From positions 186,001 to 250,000 of the forward strand of contig JAHJNJ010000036.1 of NCBI GenBank assembly GCA_018820925.1: a stretch of DNA of 64,000 nucleotides, given 5' to 3'. A program made the translations under genes and the position numbers. The number at the start of each line of letters is the position of its first letter. The first letter of the stretch is position 1. The stretch comes from Gammaproteobacteria bacterium (GTDB lineage: Bacteria > Pseudomonadota > Gammaproteobacteria > Burkholderiales > Gallionellaceae). Under the pieces are notes generated by a model. It was not told the origin of the DNA and did not search any database. It worked only from the letters and a program-made list of their open reading frames with translations. Below, in pieces: positions 42,224-51,325 of the stretch.

Positions 42224-42414
42224 TCTGCTGCGGGAACAAATACAAAAGCCGGCAATGCAGTGGAGGGAAAATAACGGCCATTTCCGGCCTGCGCAACGGG
42301 GCAGTCGGCCGCACGATTCGTCAGCTGATGAATTTCGTTTGCGCACACCGCAGAATCGGGATGAATACCATTTGGCTGGCGTCTTCAGGGGAACCGTGAT
42401 CCACGATCGAGCGT

Positions 42415-42843
42415 TCAGTTCATGAATGCGGCAAATACAGGCACTGCATAAGCAATTGCATTAACCGCAAAGATGGCGATAAGCGCTATATGGAGGGACA
42501 ACAGCCGCGACCCCGGCTTCAGTTTGCGATAGGGAAAATACAATATTTGCCAGATCAACCGCCAAACCCAGAATAGCAAACACAGGACAAGAAAACAGAC
42601 TTGAAACCTGTCAAATTGGAAATCACTGCCAACCAGGAATAATGTCGACGCGCCAAGTGCGACGAGGGCAAGACAAAGAGCGATAAATACCGTATTAACC
42701 AATTTGCGATTCAGGAGGCTCAGGCTGTTGATCTCCGCATGCCACGTGGTAAATACGATTCCCCAAATTCCGGGGATGTGAAAGATGCCAAGCACTATCG
42801 AAGAAATGCCGGCAAACACCAGTCCGTACATCATCATATTCAT
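42415..42843 (-). CDS. Small four-helix membrane protein
   Basis: A 142-residue integral membrane protein with four hydrophobic segments (MYGLVFAGISSIVLGIFHIP, NTVFIALCLALVALGA, FQVCFLVLCLLFWVWRLIW, LHIALIAIFAVNAIAYAVPVF). The ATG at 42843 lies 4 bp after the preceding gene's stop, so the two form an operon. No family recognised with confidence. Confidence 0.7.
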   Translation of the reverse strand: MNMMMYGLVFAGISSIVLGIFHIPGIWGIVFTTWHAEINSLSLLNRKLVNTVFIALCLALVALGASTLFLVGSDFQFDRFQVCFLVLCLLFWVWRLIWQILYFPYRKLKPGSRLLSLHIALIAIFAVNAIAYAVPVFAAFMN

Positions 42844-42847
42844 CGAA

Positions 42848-43360
42848 TCAATTTCCCTGTCTGGATGAATCAACTGAAACCGGCGTGAGATTGAACGGGC
42901 ACGCTTCTACCCGGCATCGTTTGCAGAAGTAAAGCCATTGACCGAGATACCACAAACCCGCAGCCGAAACAAAGACGAACAGCAGGGCCGGCTGGGTGCG
43001 CAACCAATAGAGCGGGTACAGGGGTATCAGCAGAAAAATCAGATAAAACACCCGTCTCTCGGTTGCACTGAAAGGCGTTGTCTTGCGTTGCTTCACCAGC
43101 CACTTTGTCCAGGCTGGCGGGAACTGGAGACAATCTCCGTAGACAAACAAATGCGGGCATCTCGGGCACGACAAATGCCGCATGACAATTCCCGGCACAC
43201 CATACCCATAGACAAAAAGGTAGGGCACCAGCCAGGGCCAATCCGCCCGCGCAATGCCGATCATGCCGACAATGCCCATCGCGAAAAATGAGAATTGTGC
43301 ATAGATCTTTTCCCGCAGACTGAAGCCATTGGAAAGCGCGCACTGAACCGGATCACCCAT
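42848..43360 (-). CDS. Membrane protein with two cysteine pairs
   Basis: A 170-residue protein with about four membrane segments. Between and after them lie CxxC pairs: HLSCPRCPHLFVYGDC at about residues 63-78 and FCKRCRVEACPFN near the C-terminus, which suggests zinc-ribbon-type or metal-binding loops. A TTG two codons upstream is possible; GAAGG favours the ATG at 43360. A decayed copy of its 3' end exists at 38811-38927. Function unknown. Confidence 0.7.
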   Translation of the reverse strand: MGDPVQCALSNGFSLREKIYAQFSFFAMGIVGMIGIARADWPWLVPYLFVYGYGVPGIVMRHLSCPRCPHLFVYGDCLQFPPAWTKWLVKQRKTTPFSATERRVFYLIFLLIPLYPLYWLRTQPALLFVFVSAAGLWYLGQWLYFCKRCRVEACPFNLTPVSVDSSRQGN

Positions 43361-43520
43361 AGCCAACCTTCAAAAAAGAGAGCAAATGAAATGTACCGCA
43401 GTTGAATTGAATCTGTTGACCTTGATAAGCCCGAAGGATTTGGTTGTTAAAAAATGCGAACCTTTGGCGCTGAGCCGCTGCGCACCGTGGCGGGCGGGTG
43501 CCCCACTCCTGAGTTTCGGA

Positions 43521-44069
43521 TCAGGCGGGTGCTGGTGATTGTTCCGGTACTGTGTTGGAATCCAATTTGGCGCGGCGCGGAACACAATTGTCGTCGAGCA
43601 GCGCTTCGATGCGGAAGAACAGCTCTTCGCGCGAGAAGGGTTTTTTCATGAAGTCGTCGGCGCCGATGCGCAAACCGTAAAACTGCTCCATGGCCTGCTC
43701 GTTTCCGCTCATCATGATCACCGGAATGTCGCGGGTCAGCGGATCGCGTCTGATCATGCGCAGCGCAGCGAAGCCGTTCATGCCGGGCAACATGATGTCA
43801 AGAAAGATAAGCTCCGGCGCTTTTTCGTGGATGATGCTCAGGCCGGTTTCGGCATCGAACGCTTCAAAGGTTTCGTAGCCGACAGAGCGCAGGAATTTCT
43901 TGATTGCCATGACGACAGTTTTCGAGTCATCAATGATGAGCACGCGCGTTCCCTCCTGCGCATTGATCCGTTCCTTGCCGCGGCGTTCCGGTTCCCAGGA
44001 TCGGGGCTGGTCGGAAAGCGGCTCGGGTTCACGTCTGAATAGCGCGCTGAATTGATCGAATATGCCCAC
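43521..44069 (-). CDS. Response regulator receiver protein
   Basis: A 182-residue single-domain regulator. The receiver domain spans about residues 42-160: acidic pocket IIDDSKTV, phosphoacceptor Asp in FLDIMLPGMNG, Ser/Thr in IMMSGN, Lys in MKKPFS. A 40-residue charged N-terminal extension precedes it and there is no output domain, as in CheY/PilG-type or scaffolded regulators. No kinase gene adjoins it. Confidence 0.88.
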   Translation of the reverse strand: MGIFDQFSALFRREPEPLSDQPRSWEPERRGKERINAQEGTRVLIIDDSKTVVMAIKKFLRSVGYETFEAFDAETGLSIIHEKAPELIFLDIMLPGMNGFAALRMIRRDPLTRDIPVIMMSGNEQAMEQFYGLRIGADDFMKKPFSREELFFRIEALLDDNCVPRRAKLDSNTVPEQSPAPA

Positions 44070-44370
44070 GAATTCTCCCTAAAAAAATTTCGAAAACAAC
44101 ATGAACAGGCCAGAATTGTCTGGCCAGCTTAAAGTATGTTCAGTGAAATTTGCAATCAAGTGCTTACCCATTTGACGAACAAGTTGCGCTACCGGCGACA
44201 ATTCCCGCCGGTGCGGGAATCTATCCTTGCGCCAGCCATCCTGTTCTGGATATTCCGCCGTGAGCCTCTCACCGTTCGTGCGGTGCGATGTGCGTATGGC
44301 GGAACTGCAAGTGGGACGAACTGTAGGGGAAGGGTGCGGGTAATGTCAATCGCACTGAGGAGTTAACTTC
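44070..44370. other. Non-coding stretch with a REP-like hairpin
   Basis: No supported gene. A perfect hairpin ATTCCCGC-CGGT-GCGGGAAT lies at 44201-44220. A GAGGAG site at 44357-44362 belongs to the decayed antitoxin gene that follows. Confidence 0.5.
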
Positions 44371-44516
44371 ATGGCAAACTATGAGGTCAGCCTCACGACA
44401 GTTTTGGAAGGAAGCCCCAATCGTTTTCGAAGCCCCCTTTGATTGCTGCGACCATCCTCAAGGTGGTGACGGCGACGGGGATCAAATTGCATGCGGAGAA
44501 GGCGTACGTGGCGTAG
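44371..44516 (+). pseudogene. Decayed HigA-type antitoxin gene
   Basis: A start codon with GAGGAG opens MANYEVSLTTVLEGSPN but stops after 23 codons. In another frame the last 23 codons (ATILKVVTATGIKLHAEKAYVA) match the C-terminus of the intact antitoxin at 49596-49898 (ATILKVMTALGIKLHAEKARVA). The central part is lost. It is therefore a remnant of a related toxin-antitoxin locus. Confidence 0.7.
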
Positions 44517-44550
44517 CAAACCGGTGCTTGTCGATTTTGAAAAGCCCGAC

Positions 44551-44590
44551 GGATTTGGTTGCTGGAGATATCTCGACGCTGACCCGTTTC
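44551..44590. repeat. Direct repeat copy A (GGATTTGGTTGCTGG)
   Basis: GGATTTGGTTGCTGGAGATATC and following bases recur imperfectly at 46029-46068; a shorter match (CCGAAGGATTTGGTTG) is at 43431-43446. The copies bracket the lipoprotein gene. Confidence 0.5.
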
Positions 44591-44741
44591 GTTCGGTATG
44601 CAAGTCTGCGAAAAGTAATATGCCCACTTTTTTGTCGATGGTTTTCTCCAAACAAAGAAATCGACTCCAGTATTTTTCGTTTATCCTTCGCGTACCAGCC
44701 GACGTTGGTGGTCGTTTTTTTCATTGAGTTCGGGATAGTGT

Positions 44742-45968
44742 ATGCGTGTTGGTTTCTTGCTGTTGGTTCTGATTTTGTCTGCTTGCGGGGGAGGGAGCGT
44801 TGGTTCATCGGAAAGTAGCGATCCCCCCATGGATTTCAGTGTGAGCACGACACCAGCCAACGCTACGCTGAGTACGCCTTTCATGGGGCATACCAAGGTG
44901 ATGGTGGGTTTCTCGGGGGGCAGCAGTTCTGGCGACTTGGCACCCTTCGACATGCAGTACCAATATCTGAATTCAGGCAGCTTCAGCACCTATGATCACG
45001 CAGGGTGCCTGGCTGGCACAGTGGCCACAACATCGTGCTCCGGTTGGATTGCCTGGCAGGAGAATATTGCAGAGCGCGGCTTGTTCGCCACGCGCTTCAT
45101 CGACACGGCCAAGGCGCGCACCTGGAACACCGCGCCCCGTGCACAGATCCCCTATTTCACCTATTACATGGTGTTGCCTGCTTCCGGGCTGAGCGAAGGG
45201 CCATCCCTCACCGGAGAAACGGCTGCGCTGAACGACCAGACGTTCTTGAACACCTACTTCAATGATTGGCGTTTCCTGTTGCAGAAAATCGGCACCGAAC
45301 AAGCCATGCTGCACATCGAGCCCGACCTGTTCGGCTATCTGAAAGCTCGAGCCGCAGCGACCACGGGCCTGCCCAGCGCCATTCCCGCCCAGGTGGCGCT
45401 GAGCAACCCGACCGACTGCGCCACGGGCTACACCGACGATGCCGCCGGCTATGCCAAGTGCATGATCCACATGGTGCGCGTCTATGCGCCCAACGCCACG
45501 GTGGGCCTGCATGTATCACCCTGGAACCACGCCAGTGCGGGCGATGCTGCATCGTGGGCCAGCTTCATGCTCGCCTTGGGTGCCGATCAGGGCGACTTTC
45601 TGGTGACAGACCCCAGCGACCGCGACGCCGATTGGTACCGCCTGGTGCAAGGGCAGCCGGGGCATGACTGGGATGTCGCCAAGATGACCACCTTCTTGCA
45701 GTGGACCAAGGATGTCTCGACAACAGTGGGCAAACCATTCTTCCTCTGGCAACTGCCACTGGGCAATTCCTACCAGAACAACACCTACCAGCACTACGTA
45801 GATCATCGTGTGGAACTGCTTTTTTCCCACATCGCCGAAGTGCGTGATGCCAATGTGCTGGGCATGCTGTTTGGCAGCGGCGAAACCGCGCAAACCCATA
45901 TCGGGACGGATGGAGGCCTGCTGATTGGAAAGACAAAGCAGCACTACATCAGCCGAGGCGGCGACTAG
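44742..45968 (+). CDS. Lipoprotein of unknown function, possible glycoside-hydrolase-like fold
   Basis: A 408-residue protein with a lipoprotein signal (LLLVLILSAC, lipid Cys at residue 15) and a Gly/Ser-rich linker. The rest reads like an alternating alpha/beta barrel rich in aromatic and acidic residues (AMLHIEPDLFGYLKARA, ATVGLHVSPWNHASAGD, KPFFLWQLPLGNS), with HIEPD and ending VLGMLFGSGE resembling catalytic strands of TIM-barrel glycosidases. This is a fold guess, not a family assignment. It is bracketed by direct repeats at 44551 and 46029 and by antitoxin remnants, so it may have been acquired. Confidence 0.72.
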   Translation: MRVGFLLLVLILSACGGGSVGSSESSDPPMDFSVSTTPANATLSTPFMGHTKVMVGFSGGSSSGDLAPFDMQYQYLNSGSFSTYDHAGCLAGTVATTSCSGWIAWQENIAERGLFATRFIDTAKARTWNTAPRAQIPYFTYYMVLPASGLSEGPSLTGETAALNDQTFLNTYFNDWRFLLQKIGTEQAMLHIEPDLFGYLKARAAATTGLPSAIPAQVALSNPTDCATGYTDDAAGYAKCMIHMVRVYAPNATVGLHVSPWNHASAGDAASWASFMLALGADQGDFLVTDPSDRDADWYRLVQGQPGHDWDVAKMTTFLQWTKDVSTTVGKPFFLWQLPLGNSYQNNTYQHYVDHRVELLFSHIAEVRDANVLGMLFGSGETAQTHIGTDGGLLIGKTKQHYISRGGD

Positions 45969-46028
45969 TTCACCGAGACCAAGTGATGGGATGGTTGGCG
46001 CAGCCAGACCTTGAGCGCATCAAACCAT

Positions 46029-46068
46029 GGATTTGGTTGCTGGGAATATTCCGCTTCTGGCCCGTTTA
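46029..46068. repeat. Direct repeat copy B (GGATTTGGTTGCTGG)
   Basis: Imperfect second copy of the 44551-44590 segment, 61 bp after the lipoprotein gene. Confidence 0.5.
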
Positions 46069-46081
46069 ACTCAATTGGCGG

Positions 46082-46103
46082 CTGTAGCACCGCTGTGCTA
46101 CAG
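46082..46103. promoter_or_regulatory. Palindromic operator upstream of the RHH antitoxin gene
   Basis: CTGTAGCAC and GTGCTACAG are exact inverted repeats separated by CGCT. Position 33 bp before the antitoxin ATG fits autoregulation by the ribbon-helix-helix protein. Confidence 0.65.
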
Positions 46104-46135
46104 TGGGCGCATACCGTTAATTTTTGGAGACCGCC

Positions 46136-46420
46136 ATGTCCACGACCACCATACGTTTGCCGGAAGACCTGAAAGCCCGCGTTGCAGCGGCTGCGAAACG
46201 TGCCGGTACAACAACACACGGCTTCATACTTGATGCCATTGCAGAAAAGGCAGAGCAGGAAGATAAGCGCGCCGCTTTCGATGCGGAAGCCGAAGATCGT
46301 TATGCAAAAATTGTAGCCACCGGCAAGACGATCCCCTGGCAGGAAATGCGCGGCTATCTGGAAGAGCGTCTTGCCGGTAAAGAAGTAAAACGCCCGGCAG
46401 CCCGCAAACTGGCGCGCTGA
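46136..46420 (+). CDS. Ribbon-helix-helix antitoxin
   Basis: A 94-residue protein starting MSTTTIRLPEDLKARVAAAAKR, a CopG/ribbon-helix-helix DNA-binding fold, followed by a charged C-terminus (EDRYAKIVATGKTIPWQEMRGYLEERL) that would wrap the toxin. GGAG six bases before the ATG at 46136 sets the start. It precedes a ParE-type toxin by 2 bp. Confidence 0.88.
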   Translation: MSTTTIRLPEDLKARVAAAAKRAGTTTHGFILDAIAEKAEQEDKRAAFDAEAEDRYAKIVATGKTIPWQEMRGYLEERLAGKEVKRPAARKLAR

Positions 46421-46422
46421 AA

Positions 46423-46719
46423 ATGTCGCGCATCGAACTGGCACCGGAAGTGGGTGACGATTTTGATCGCATCCTCAATCACCTTGCCCAATACCAGGTC
46501 GAGAATCCGGCATTGCGCATTCGGGAGATCATTGAAGCGTTCAACGTGCTGGAGTACAACCCCATGATTGGTCGCCCCGCAAATAACGACAAACGAGAGC
46601 TGGTGATCGGGCATCGCTCGCACGGCTACGTGGCTTTGTATCGTTACGTCGTCGAGGTCGATACTGTTTTTATCCTTGCAGTACGCAGCCAGCAAGAGGC
46701 TGGCTATGCGGGGTTATAA
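46423..46719 (+). CDS. ParE/RelE-superfamily toxin
   Basis: A 98-residue protein with the ParE-type pattern: IELAPEVGDDFDRILNHLAQYQ, NPMIGRPANNDKRELVIG and YVALYRYVVEVDTVFILAVRSQQEAGY. In this family the target is DNA gyrase (ParE branch) or ribosome-bound mRNA (RelE branch). The order antitoxin-toxin and RHH partner favour the ParE branch. Translationally linked to the antitoxin. Confidence 0.86.
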   Translation: MSRIELAPEVGDDFDRILNHLAQYQVENPALRIREIIEAFNVLEYNPMIGRPANNDKRELVIGHRSHGYVALYRYVVEVDTVFILAVRSQQEAGYAGL

Positions 46720-46737
46720 AAAAGGATGTCTCCACTC

Positions 46738-47292
46738 ATGACAAATCTACTGATGTTCATCCTGCTGGCGCTGGGGGGGTGGGCCGTGGTGCTCTACAAC
46801 CTGCTGGTGCGCGACAGGAACCGCGTGCTGGCGGGCTGGAGCGATATCTCGGTACAGCTCAAGCGCCGCCACGACCTGATCCCCAAACTGGTGGAGGCGG
46901 TGAAGCAATACGCAGACTATGAGCAGGCGACGCTGGAGATGGTGGTGTCGCTGCGCAGCCGAAGCGAACAAACCGGCGACGTTGCGCAAAAGGGCGACCT
47001 GGAGTCCCGCCTGAATGGCGAACTGCGCCGCCTGATCGCGGTGGCAGAGCGCTATCCCGATCTCAAGGCGAGCGCGAATTTTCTGGAGCTGCAACGGGAG
47101 ATCAGCAGCATCGAGGATCACATCCAGTATGCGCGCCGCTATTACAACGGTGCGGTGCGCAACCTCAACACCCGCATCGATTCCTTTCCCGACCTGTTGG
47201 TGGCGCGCCTGTTCGGCTATCGCCATGCGGAATATTTTCAGCTCGACGATGCGGCGCAGGGGCAGCCGGCCGAGCTTGGCATGGGAGATTGA
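46738..47292 (+). CDS. lemA: LemA family protein
   Basis: A 184-residue protein with one N-terminal membrane helix ([20 protein letters not shown]) and the LemA coiled helical domain: [35 protein letters not shown], ending with [26 protein letters not shown]. An ATG at 46726 is too close to AAAGG; the one at 46738 is preferred. The gene is directly followed by DUF2207, a common pair. Confidence 0.92.
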   Translation: MTNLLMFILLALGGWAVVLYNLLVRDRNRVLAGWSDISVQLKRRHDLIPKLVEAVKQYADYEQATLEMVVSLRSRSEQTGDVAQKGDLESRLNGELRRLIAVAERYPDLKASANFLELQREISSIEDHIQYARRYYNGAVRNLNTRIDSFPDLLVARLFGYRHAEYFQLDDAAQGQPAELGMGD

Positions 47293-47293
47293 G

Positions 47294-49192
47294 ATGGCGC
47301 TGGTGAGAATTCTGCTGGTATTCCTGACATGCTGGGCCGGCGCTGCCCAGGCTGACGAGCGCATCCTGTCGTTCGACAGCTACATCTCGGTTCATGCCGA
47401 CGGCTCGATGGTCGTGGAAGAGACCATAGCCGTGAGCGCCGAGGGGCGCGAGATCAAACGCGGCATCTACCGCGATTTCCCGACAGACTACAAGGACCGC
47501 TACGGCAACCGTTACCGTGTCGGCTTCGAAGTGCAGCAGGTGTTGCGCGATGGCGAACGCGAGGATTATCACAGCCAGCCTCTCGACAACGGGGTGCGCG
47601 TGTACATCGGCAACAAGGACCGTTATCTCCAGCCGGGAAAGTACAGCTACACCCTGCGTTACCGCACCGATCGCCAGCTCGGCTTCTTCGAGGATCATGA
47701 CGAGCTCTACTGGAATGTCACCGGCAATGGCTGGGCATTCCCGATCGATACGGCGCGCGCCTGGGTGAAGCTGCCGGATGTGCCGACCGGCAGCATCACG
47801 CAGGAGGCCTACACCGGCTACAGCGGCGCGAAAGACAAAAATTACCGCGCCGAAATTGACGCTGAAGGGCTGGCGTATTTCGAAACCACGCAGCCCCTGC
47901 GCCCCAACGCGGGGCTGACCATCGTGGCGATGTGGCCCAAGGGCTACGTCACCGCCCCGACCGGCGAGCAACTATTGCGCTATTTCCTGGCGGATAACCG
48001 CGCAGCATTGCTGGGCCTGCTGGGGCTGGCGATCCTGCTGGGCTACTACGCGTGGATCTGGTCGCGCGTTGGGCGCGACCCCGAAACCGGCGTGATCATT
48101 CCGCGCTACGAGCCGCCGGCAAAGGCATCGCCCGCCGCGATGCGCTATGTCGATCGCATGGGCTACGACAACAAGGCGTTTGCCACGGCCATCGTCAATC
48201 TTGCGGTGAAGGGGCTGGTGGAGATCACCGAGGATGACAAGATCTACACGCTCACGCGCACCAACACGCAGGCCGCGGAAATGTCGCCCGGCGAGCGCGC
48301 CATACTCGATACCCTCACGTCACACCGCACACTGGAGCTGAAGCAGGAGAACCATAGCACCGTTCGTTTGATGATCGAGAAACACAAGCAGGCGCTGAAG
48401 AAAGACTACGAGAAGACCTATTTCCTGACCAACAGCGGCTGGCTGGTGCCCGGAATCTTGCTGACGATCCTGACGCTGCTGGCCATGGCGTGGTCGTTGC
48501 CGGCAGGCGATGCGCAACAGTTCGGGATGTTCATGCTGGTGTGGCTGTCGTTCTGGTCGCTCGGCGTGATCATGCTCAGCAAGATGGTATGGAGCGCCTG
48601 GCGGCTGGTCGGTGCGGGCGGCAGCATCGTGGCGGCACTGTTCATCACGCTGTTCTCCCTGCCCTTCATCGGCGGCGAAGTCGGCGGATTGATCGCGCTG
48701 TATGTCAAGTCAGGCGTGGCGCTGCCGGTTGCGCTGATCGTTGCGGTCGCGATCAATTTTGCTTTCTATCACTGGCTCAAGGCGCCGACGATGCGCGGCA
48801 GAAAATTCCTCGACGAGGCGGAAGGGCTGCGCATGTATCTCGACGTGGCGGAAAAGGAAGAACTCAATCTCAGACATCCGCCGGAAAAGACCCCCGAGCT
48901 TTTCGAGCGTCTGCTGCCTTATGCGATGGCACTCGATGTCGAGCAACGCTGGGCGGAAAAGTTCTCATCCGTGTTCAGCCGCATCGGCGCGGAAGAGCAG
49001 CGCTATCACCCGGCCTGGTATCACGGCCCGCACTGGAACACCGCCAACATCGGAGCGTTCGCCGGCGCGGTGGGTGGCGCCCTCAGCAGCGCGATCGCTT
49101 CATCATCGACCGCGCCGGGCTCGTCGAGCGGCGGCGGGGGTGGTGGATCATCCGGAGGCGGTGGGGGTGGCGGAGGTGGTGGGGGGTGGTGA
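47294..49192 (+). CDS. DUF2207 membrane protein with glycine-rich C-terminus
   Basis: A 632-residue protein: signal peptide ([14 protein letters not shown]), extracytoplasmic beta domain (residues ~20-230, [17 protein letters not shown]), helix at ~245 ([18 protein letters not shown]), cytoplasmic helical domain, three more helices at ~390-480, a second domain ([23 protein letters not shown]) and a Gly/Ser tail ending GGW. This is the complete DUF2207 layout. It starts 1 bp after lemA. Function is unknown; LemA/DUF2207 pairs are thought to act in envelope maintenance. Confidence 0.92.
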   Translation: MALVRILLVFLTCWAGAAQADERILSFDSYISVHADGSMVVEETIAVSAEGREIKRGIYRDFPTDYKDRYGNRYRVGFEVQQVLRDGEREDYHSQPLDNGVRVYIGNKDRYLQPGKYSYTLRYRTDRQLGFFEDHDELYWNVTGNGWAFPIDTARAWVKLPDVPTGSITQEAYTGYSGAKDKNYRAEIDAEGLAYFETTQPLRPNAGLTIVAMWPKGYVTAPTGEQLLRYFLADNRAALLGLLGLAILLGYYAWIWSRVGRDPETGVIIPRYEPPAKASPAAMRYVDRMGYDNKAFATAIVNLAVKGLVEITEDDKIYTLTRTNTQAAEMSPGERAILDTLTSHRTLELKQENHSTVRLMIEKHKQALKKDYEKTYFLTNSGWLVPGILLTILTLLAMAWSLPAGDAQQFGMFMLVWLSFWSLGVIMLSKMVWSAWRLVGAGGSIVAALFITLFSLPFIGGEVGGLIALYVKSGVALPVALIVAVAINFAFYHWLKAPTMRGRKFLDEAEGLRMYLDVAEKEELNLRHPPEKTPELFERLLPYAMALDVEQRWAEKFSSVFSRIGAEEQRYHPAWYHGPHWNTANIGAFAGAVGGALSSAIASSSTAPGSSSGGGGGGSSGGGGGGGGGGGW

Positions 49193-49295
49193 GGCGGATT
49201 GCTTGATAACTGACGGAATTAGTCGCTGAGGATATTCCGAGCCAGGCTCCTTATACTCATTGACGCGACGTATCCCAAATAATACACTCTCTCAC

Positions 49296-49586
49296 ATGAG
49301 TACGATTCAAACAACGGAAGTGTTTGATGCGTGGTTCGCCGGTCTGAAAGACCGGCAGGCAATGCGGCGTGTTCAGGTGCGCATCGACCGTGCCGAAGAC
49401 GGCAACTTTGGTGATTGCGCGCCGGTTGGCGAAGGCGTATCCGAGATGCGCATCCACTACGGGCCGGGGTACCGGGTGTATTTCGTGCAGCGCGGCATGG
49501 AGATCGTCATCCTGCTGGCGGGCGGCGACAAATCCACACAACAAAAAGACATCAAGACCGCGCTAGAGATCGCGCGGCAGATATAG
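49296..49586 (+). CDS. RelE/HigB-type toxin (addiction module killer protein)
   Basis: A 96-residue protein with the killer-protein family pattern: FDAWFAGLKDRQAMRRVQVRIDRAEDGNFGDCAPVGEGVSEMRIHYGPGYRVYFVQRG, of which the RIHYGPGYRVYF strand is diagnostic. It would be an mRNA interferase of the RelE superfamily. The ATG is chosen at MSTIQTTEV. TATACT at 49252-49257 is a plausible -10. It precedes its HigA-type antitoxin by 9 bp. Confidence 0.88.
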   Translation: MSTIQTTEVFDAWFAGLKDRQAMRRVQVRIDRAEDGNFGDCAPVGEGVSEMRIHYGPGYRVYFVQRGMEIVILLAGGDKSTQQKDIKTALEIARQI

Positions 49587-49595
49587 GAGGCTGAA

Positions 49596-49898
49596 ATGGC
49601 AAAGATCAAACTGAAAAAATGGGACAGTGCCGAACATCTCAAGACAGATGAAGACATGGTGCAGTATCTGGAAGCCTGCCTGGACGAAGCAGGCGATGAC
49701 GCGGCCTTCATTGCTAAAGCCCTCGGCAACATCGCCCGCGCGAAAGGCATGACACAACTCGCCAACGAAACCGGGCTGGGGCGCGAAAGTCTTTACAAGG
49801 CATTATCCGGCGAAGGCAATCCGAGCTTCGCGACCATCCTCAAGGTCATGACTGCGCTGGGTATCAAGTTGCATGCTGAGAAGGCGCGCGTCGCATAG
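49596..49898 (+). CDS. HigA-type HTH antitoxin
   Basis: A 100-residue partner of the upstream toxin. The N-terminus (WDSAEHLKTDEDMVQYLEACLDEAGDD) and the XRE-like helix-turn-helix (GMTQLANETGLGRESLYKALSGEGNPSFATILKVM) match the addiction-module antidote family. It is expected to bind the toxin and repress the operon. The C-terminus is near-identical to the decayed copy at 44371-44516. Confidence 0.9.
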   Translation: MAKIKLKKWDSAEHLKTDEDMVQYLEACLDEAGDDAAFIAKALGNIARAKGMTQLANETGLGRESLYKALSGEGNPSFATILKVMTALGIKLHAEKARVA

Positions 49899-49945
49899 CA
49901 ATCCGTTGGCTGCGTATCAATGAGTATGATCAGATGGGGCGTGTA

Positions 49946-50149
49946 ATGGAATACATTGAACTGATCAGCAAGCTGAAATCGCTGCCGCGCGAGAAGCAGG
50001 CGGAGGTTTTAGAATTCGTCGAATTTCTCTCCGAGCGCTGCGGCGCACCGGCAGATAAACCGCTCAAGCGCGCAGATGTCGCCGCAAAAACCTGGAACTC
50101 TTTCAACGAGTGCCACGGCTCGTTCGCCGATCAACACTCCACGCTGTAG
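49946..50149 (+). CDS. Chimeric antitoxin: DUF2281-like N-terminus with CcdA-like C-terminus
   Basis: A 67-residue protein. The first half (MEYIELISKLKSLPREKQAEVLEFVEFLSER) is the DUF2281 helical module found in antitoxin-like proteins. The last part (WNSFNECHGSFADQHSTL) matches the toxin-binding tail of CcdA. The stop codon overlaps the start of a ccdB remnant, the usual ccdAB arrangement. An ATG four codons upstream is possible. Probably a hybrid antitoxin whose toxin has decayed. Confidence 0.65.
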   Translation: MEYIELISKLKSLPREKQAEVLEFVEFLSERCGAPADKPLKRADVAAKTWNSFNECHGSFADQHSTL

Positions 50150-50313
50150 TGGCGCTATTCGACGTTCACCGGAATATCGGAAAACAAAGGGAAGCTAGTC
50201 CCTACGTTGTCGTCGTCCAATCATCCCTGCTCGATAGTCACCGCCGCCGAGTCGTCGAAGGGCCACCCAACACCGCAATCATCATGGTTTATGCAGCGGC
50301 AGAAGTCCGTTAA
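50149..50313 (+). pseudogene. ccdB: Truncated ccdB toxin gene
   Basis: From a GTG overlapping the upstream stop, the frame reads VALFDVHRNIGKQREASPYVVVVQ and then SLLDSHRRRVVEGPP, which matches the first ~35 residues of CcdB (gyrase poison, ~100 residues). After residue 38 the similarity ends and the frame closes at 50313. The C-terminal gyrase-poisoning end is missing, so the product should be inactive. Confidence 0.75.
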
Positions 50314-50338
50314 ACTGCGACCAACTGAAAGGCGGGAA

Positions 50339-50821
50339 ATGACAATTTACACAATCGGCTATGAGGGCATTGATATTGAGCAGTTTTTCATGCTTCTCAA
50401 GGCGCACGGTATTGAGACCGTGGTTGATGTTCGCGAGCTGCCTCTTTCGCGCAAGCCTGGTTTTTCCAAGAAATCACTGGCGGGCGCACTTAACTTGAGT
50501 GGGTTGGAATATACGCATCTGGCTGATCTTGGTTGCCCGAAACAGATTCGCGACCGCTACAAAGCAGATGCAGACTGGAAGCGCTATAAAGAGGATTTCT
50601 TGAAATACCTCAAAACTCAAAATGAATCGATTGATGAACTGACGTTGCTGGCAAGTTCGTCGAATTGTGCGTTGCTTTGCTTTGAAGCCGATTTCAACTA
50701 CTGCCATCGTTCGATGGTGGCCGATGCGGTCAAACAGAAATGTGGAGCCAAGATCTCTCACATACGAGCTGACGCGGTTAGAACAAAGATATCTGCGGAT
50801 TCTGGATTGGCCTTTGCATAG
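50339..50821 (+). CDS. DUF488 family protein
   Basis: A 160-residue protein with the DUF488 hallmarks: TIYTIGYEGIDIEQFFMLLKAHGIETVVDVRELPLSRKPGFSKKSL near the start and LLCFEADFNYCHRSMVADAV near the end, containing a conserved Cys-His site. The structure is related to small nucleases or phosphatases; biochemical function is unknown. The ATG at 50339 follows GGCGGGA. DUF488 genes are frequent in mobile and defence regions. Confidence 0.87.
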   Translation: MTIYTIGYEGIDIEQFFMLLKAHGIETVVDVRELPLSRKPGFSKKSLAGALNLSGLEYTHLADLGCPKQIRDRYKADADWKRYKEDFLKYLKTQNESIDELTLLASSSNCALLCFEADFNYCHRSMVADAVKQKCGAKISHIRADAVRTKISADSGLAFA

Positions 50822-50872
50822 GCGGGTAGATCAAACTGATGATCAGCCATTGATCCTGGAAGCGGTGCGAAT

Positions 50873-51325
50873 CTACTGAATTGTTGGTGTCGCTGCAGGT
50901 GGAGCAATACGAATGCGTAGAGCTGATGAGCCGCGTAATTCATCACGTTCAGTAATCGCTTTAACTCTAAGGACGGTTTCTTCGACGATTTGGAATGGGG
51001 ACAACACAAAATTCATTTGTGCCATAAGGACGGTAGAGCCATCTTCCGCGCTTGGAAGTTCGGAAGGAAGGGTTATGGGGCCTGAGGACACCAATTCGGT
51101 TTCTTCTTCTCCTTTAACCGACACTATGCGCACCTCAAGGGACTCAAATGGATCGTCGAGATCCGTTGTTATCCTGGCTGAAATGCACAGCTTTGGCAGC
51201 ATCACTGGAGCATTGGGTACTGTTAGTTGACCAGAGTAAACGCCCATATAGGAAAACTTGTTTCCCAACTCTCCACGGATGTCGTCACAGTACATAACTT
51301 CTAGGTGGCGAACGCAATTCTTCAT
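50873..51325 (-). CDS. Conserved hypothetical beta-rich protein (DUF6941-like)
   Basis: A 150-residue protein beginning with VRHLEVMYCDDIRGELGNKFSYMGVYSGQL, a pattern I associate with a small family of phage/island-borne hypothetical proteins (DUF6941), although I cannot confirm the name. It is predicted mostly beta with no catalytic motif. It begins 4 bp inside the end of the upstream HTH gene, so it belongs to that operon. Confidence 0.7.
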   Translation of the reverse strand: MKNCVRHLEVMYCDDIRGELGNKFSYMGVYSGQLTVPNAPVMLPKLCISARITTDLDDPFESLEVRIVSVKGEEETELVSSGPITLPSELPSAEDGSTVLMAQMNFVLSPFQIVEETVLRVKAITERDELRGSSALRIRIAPPAATPTIQ

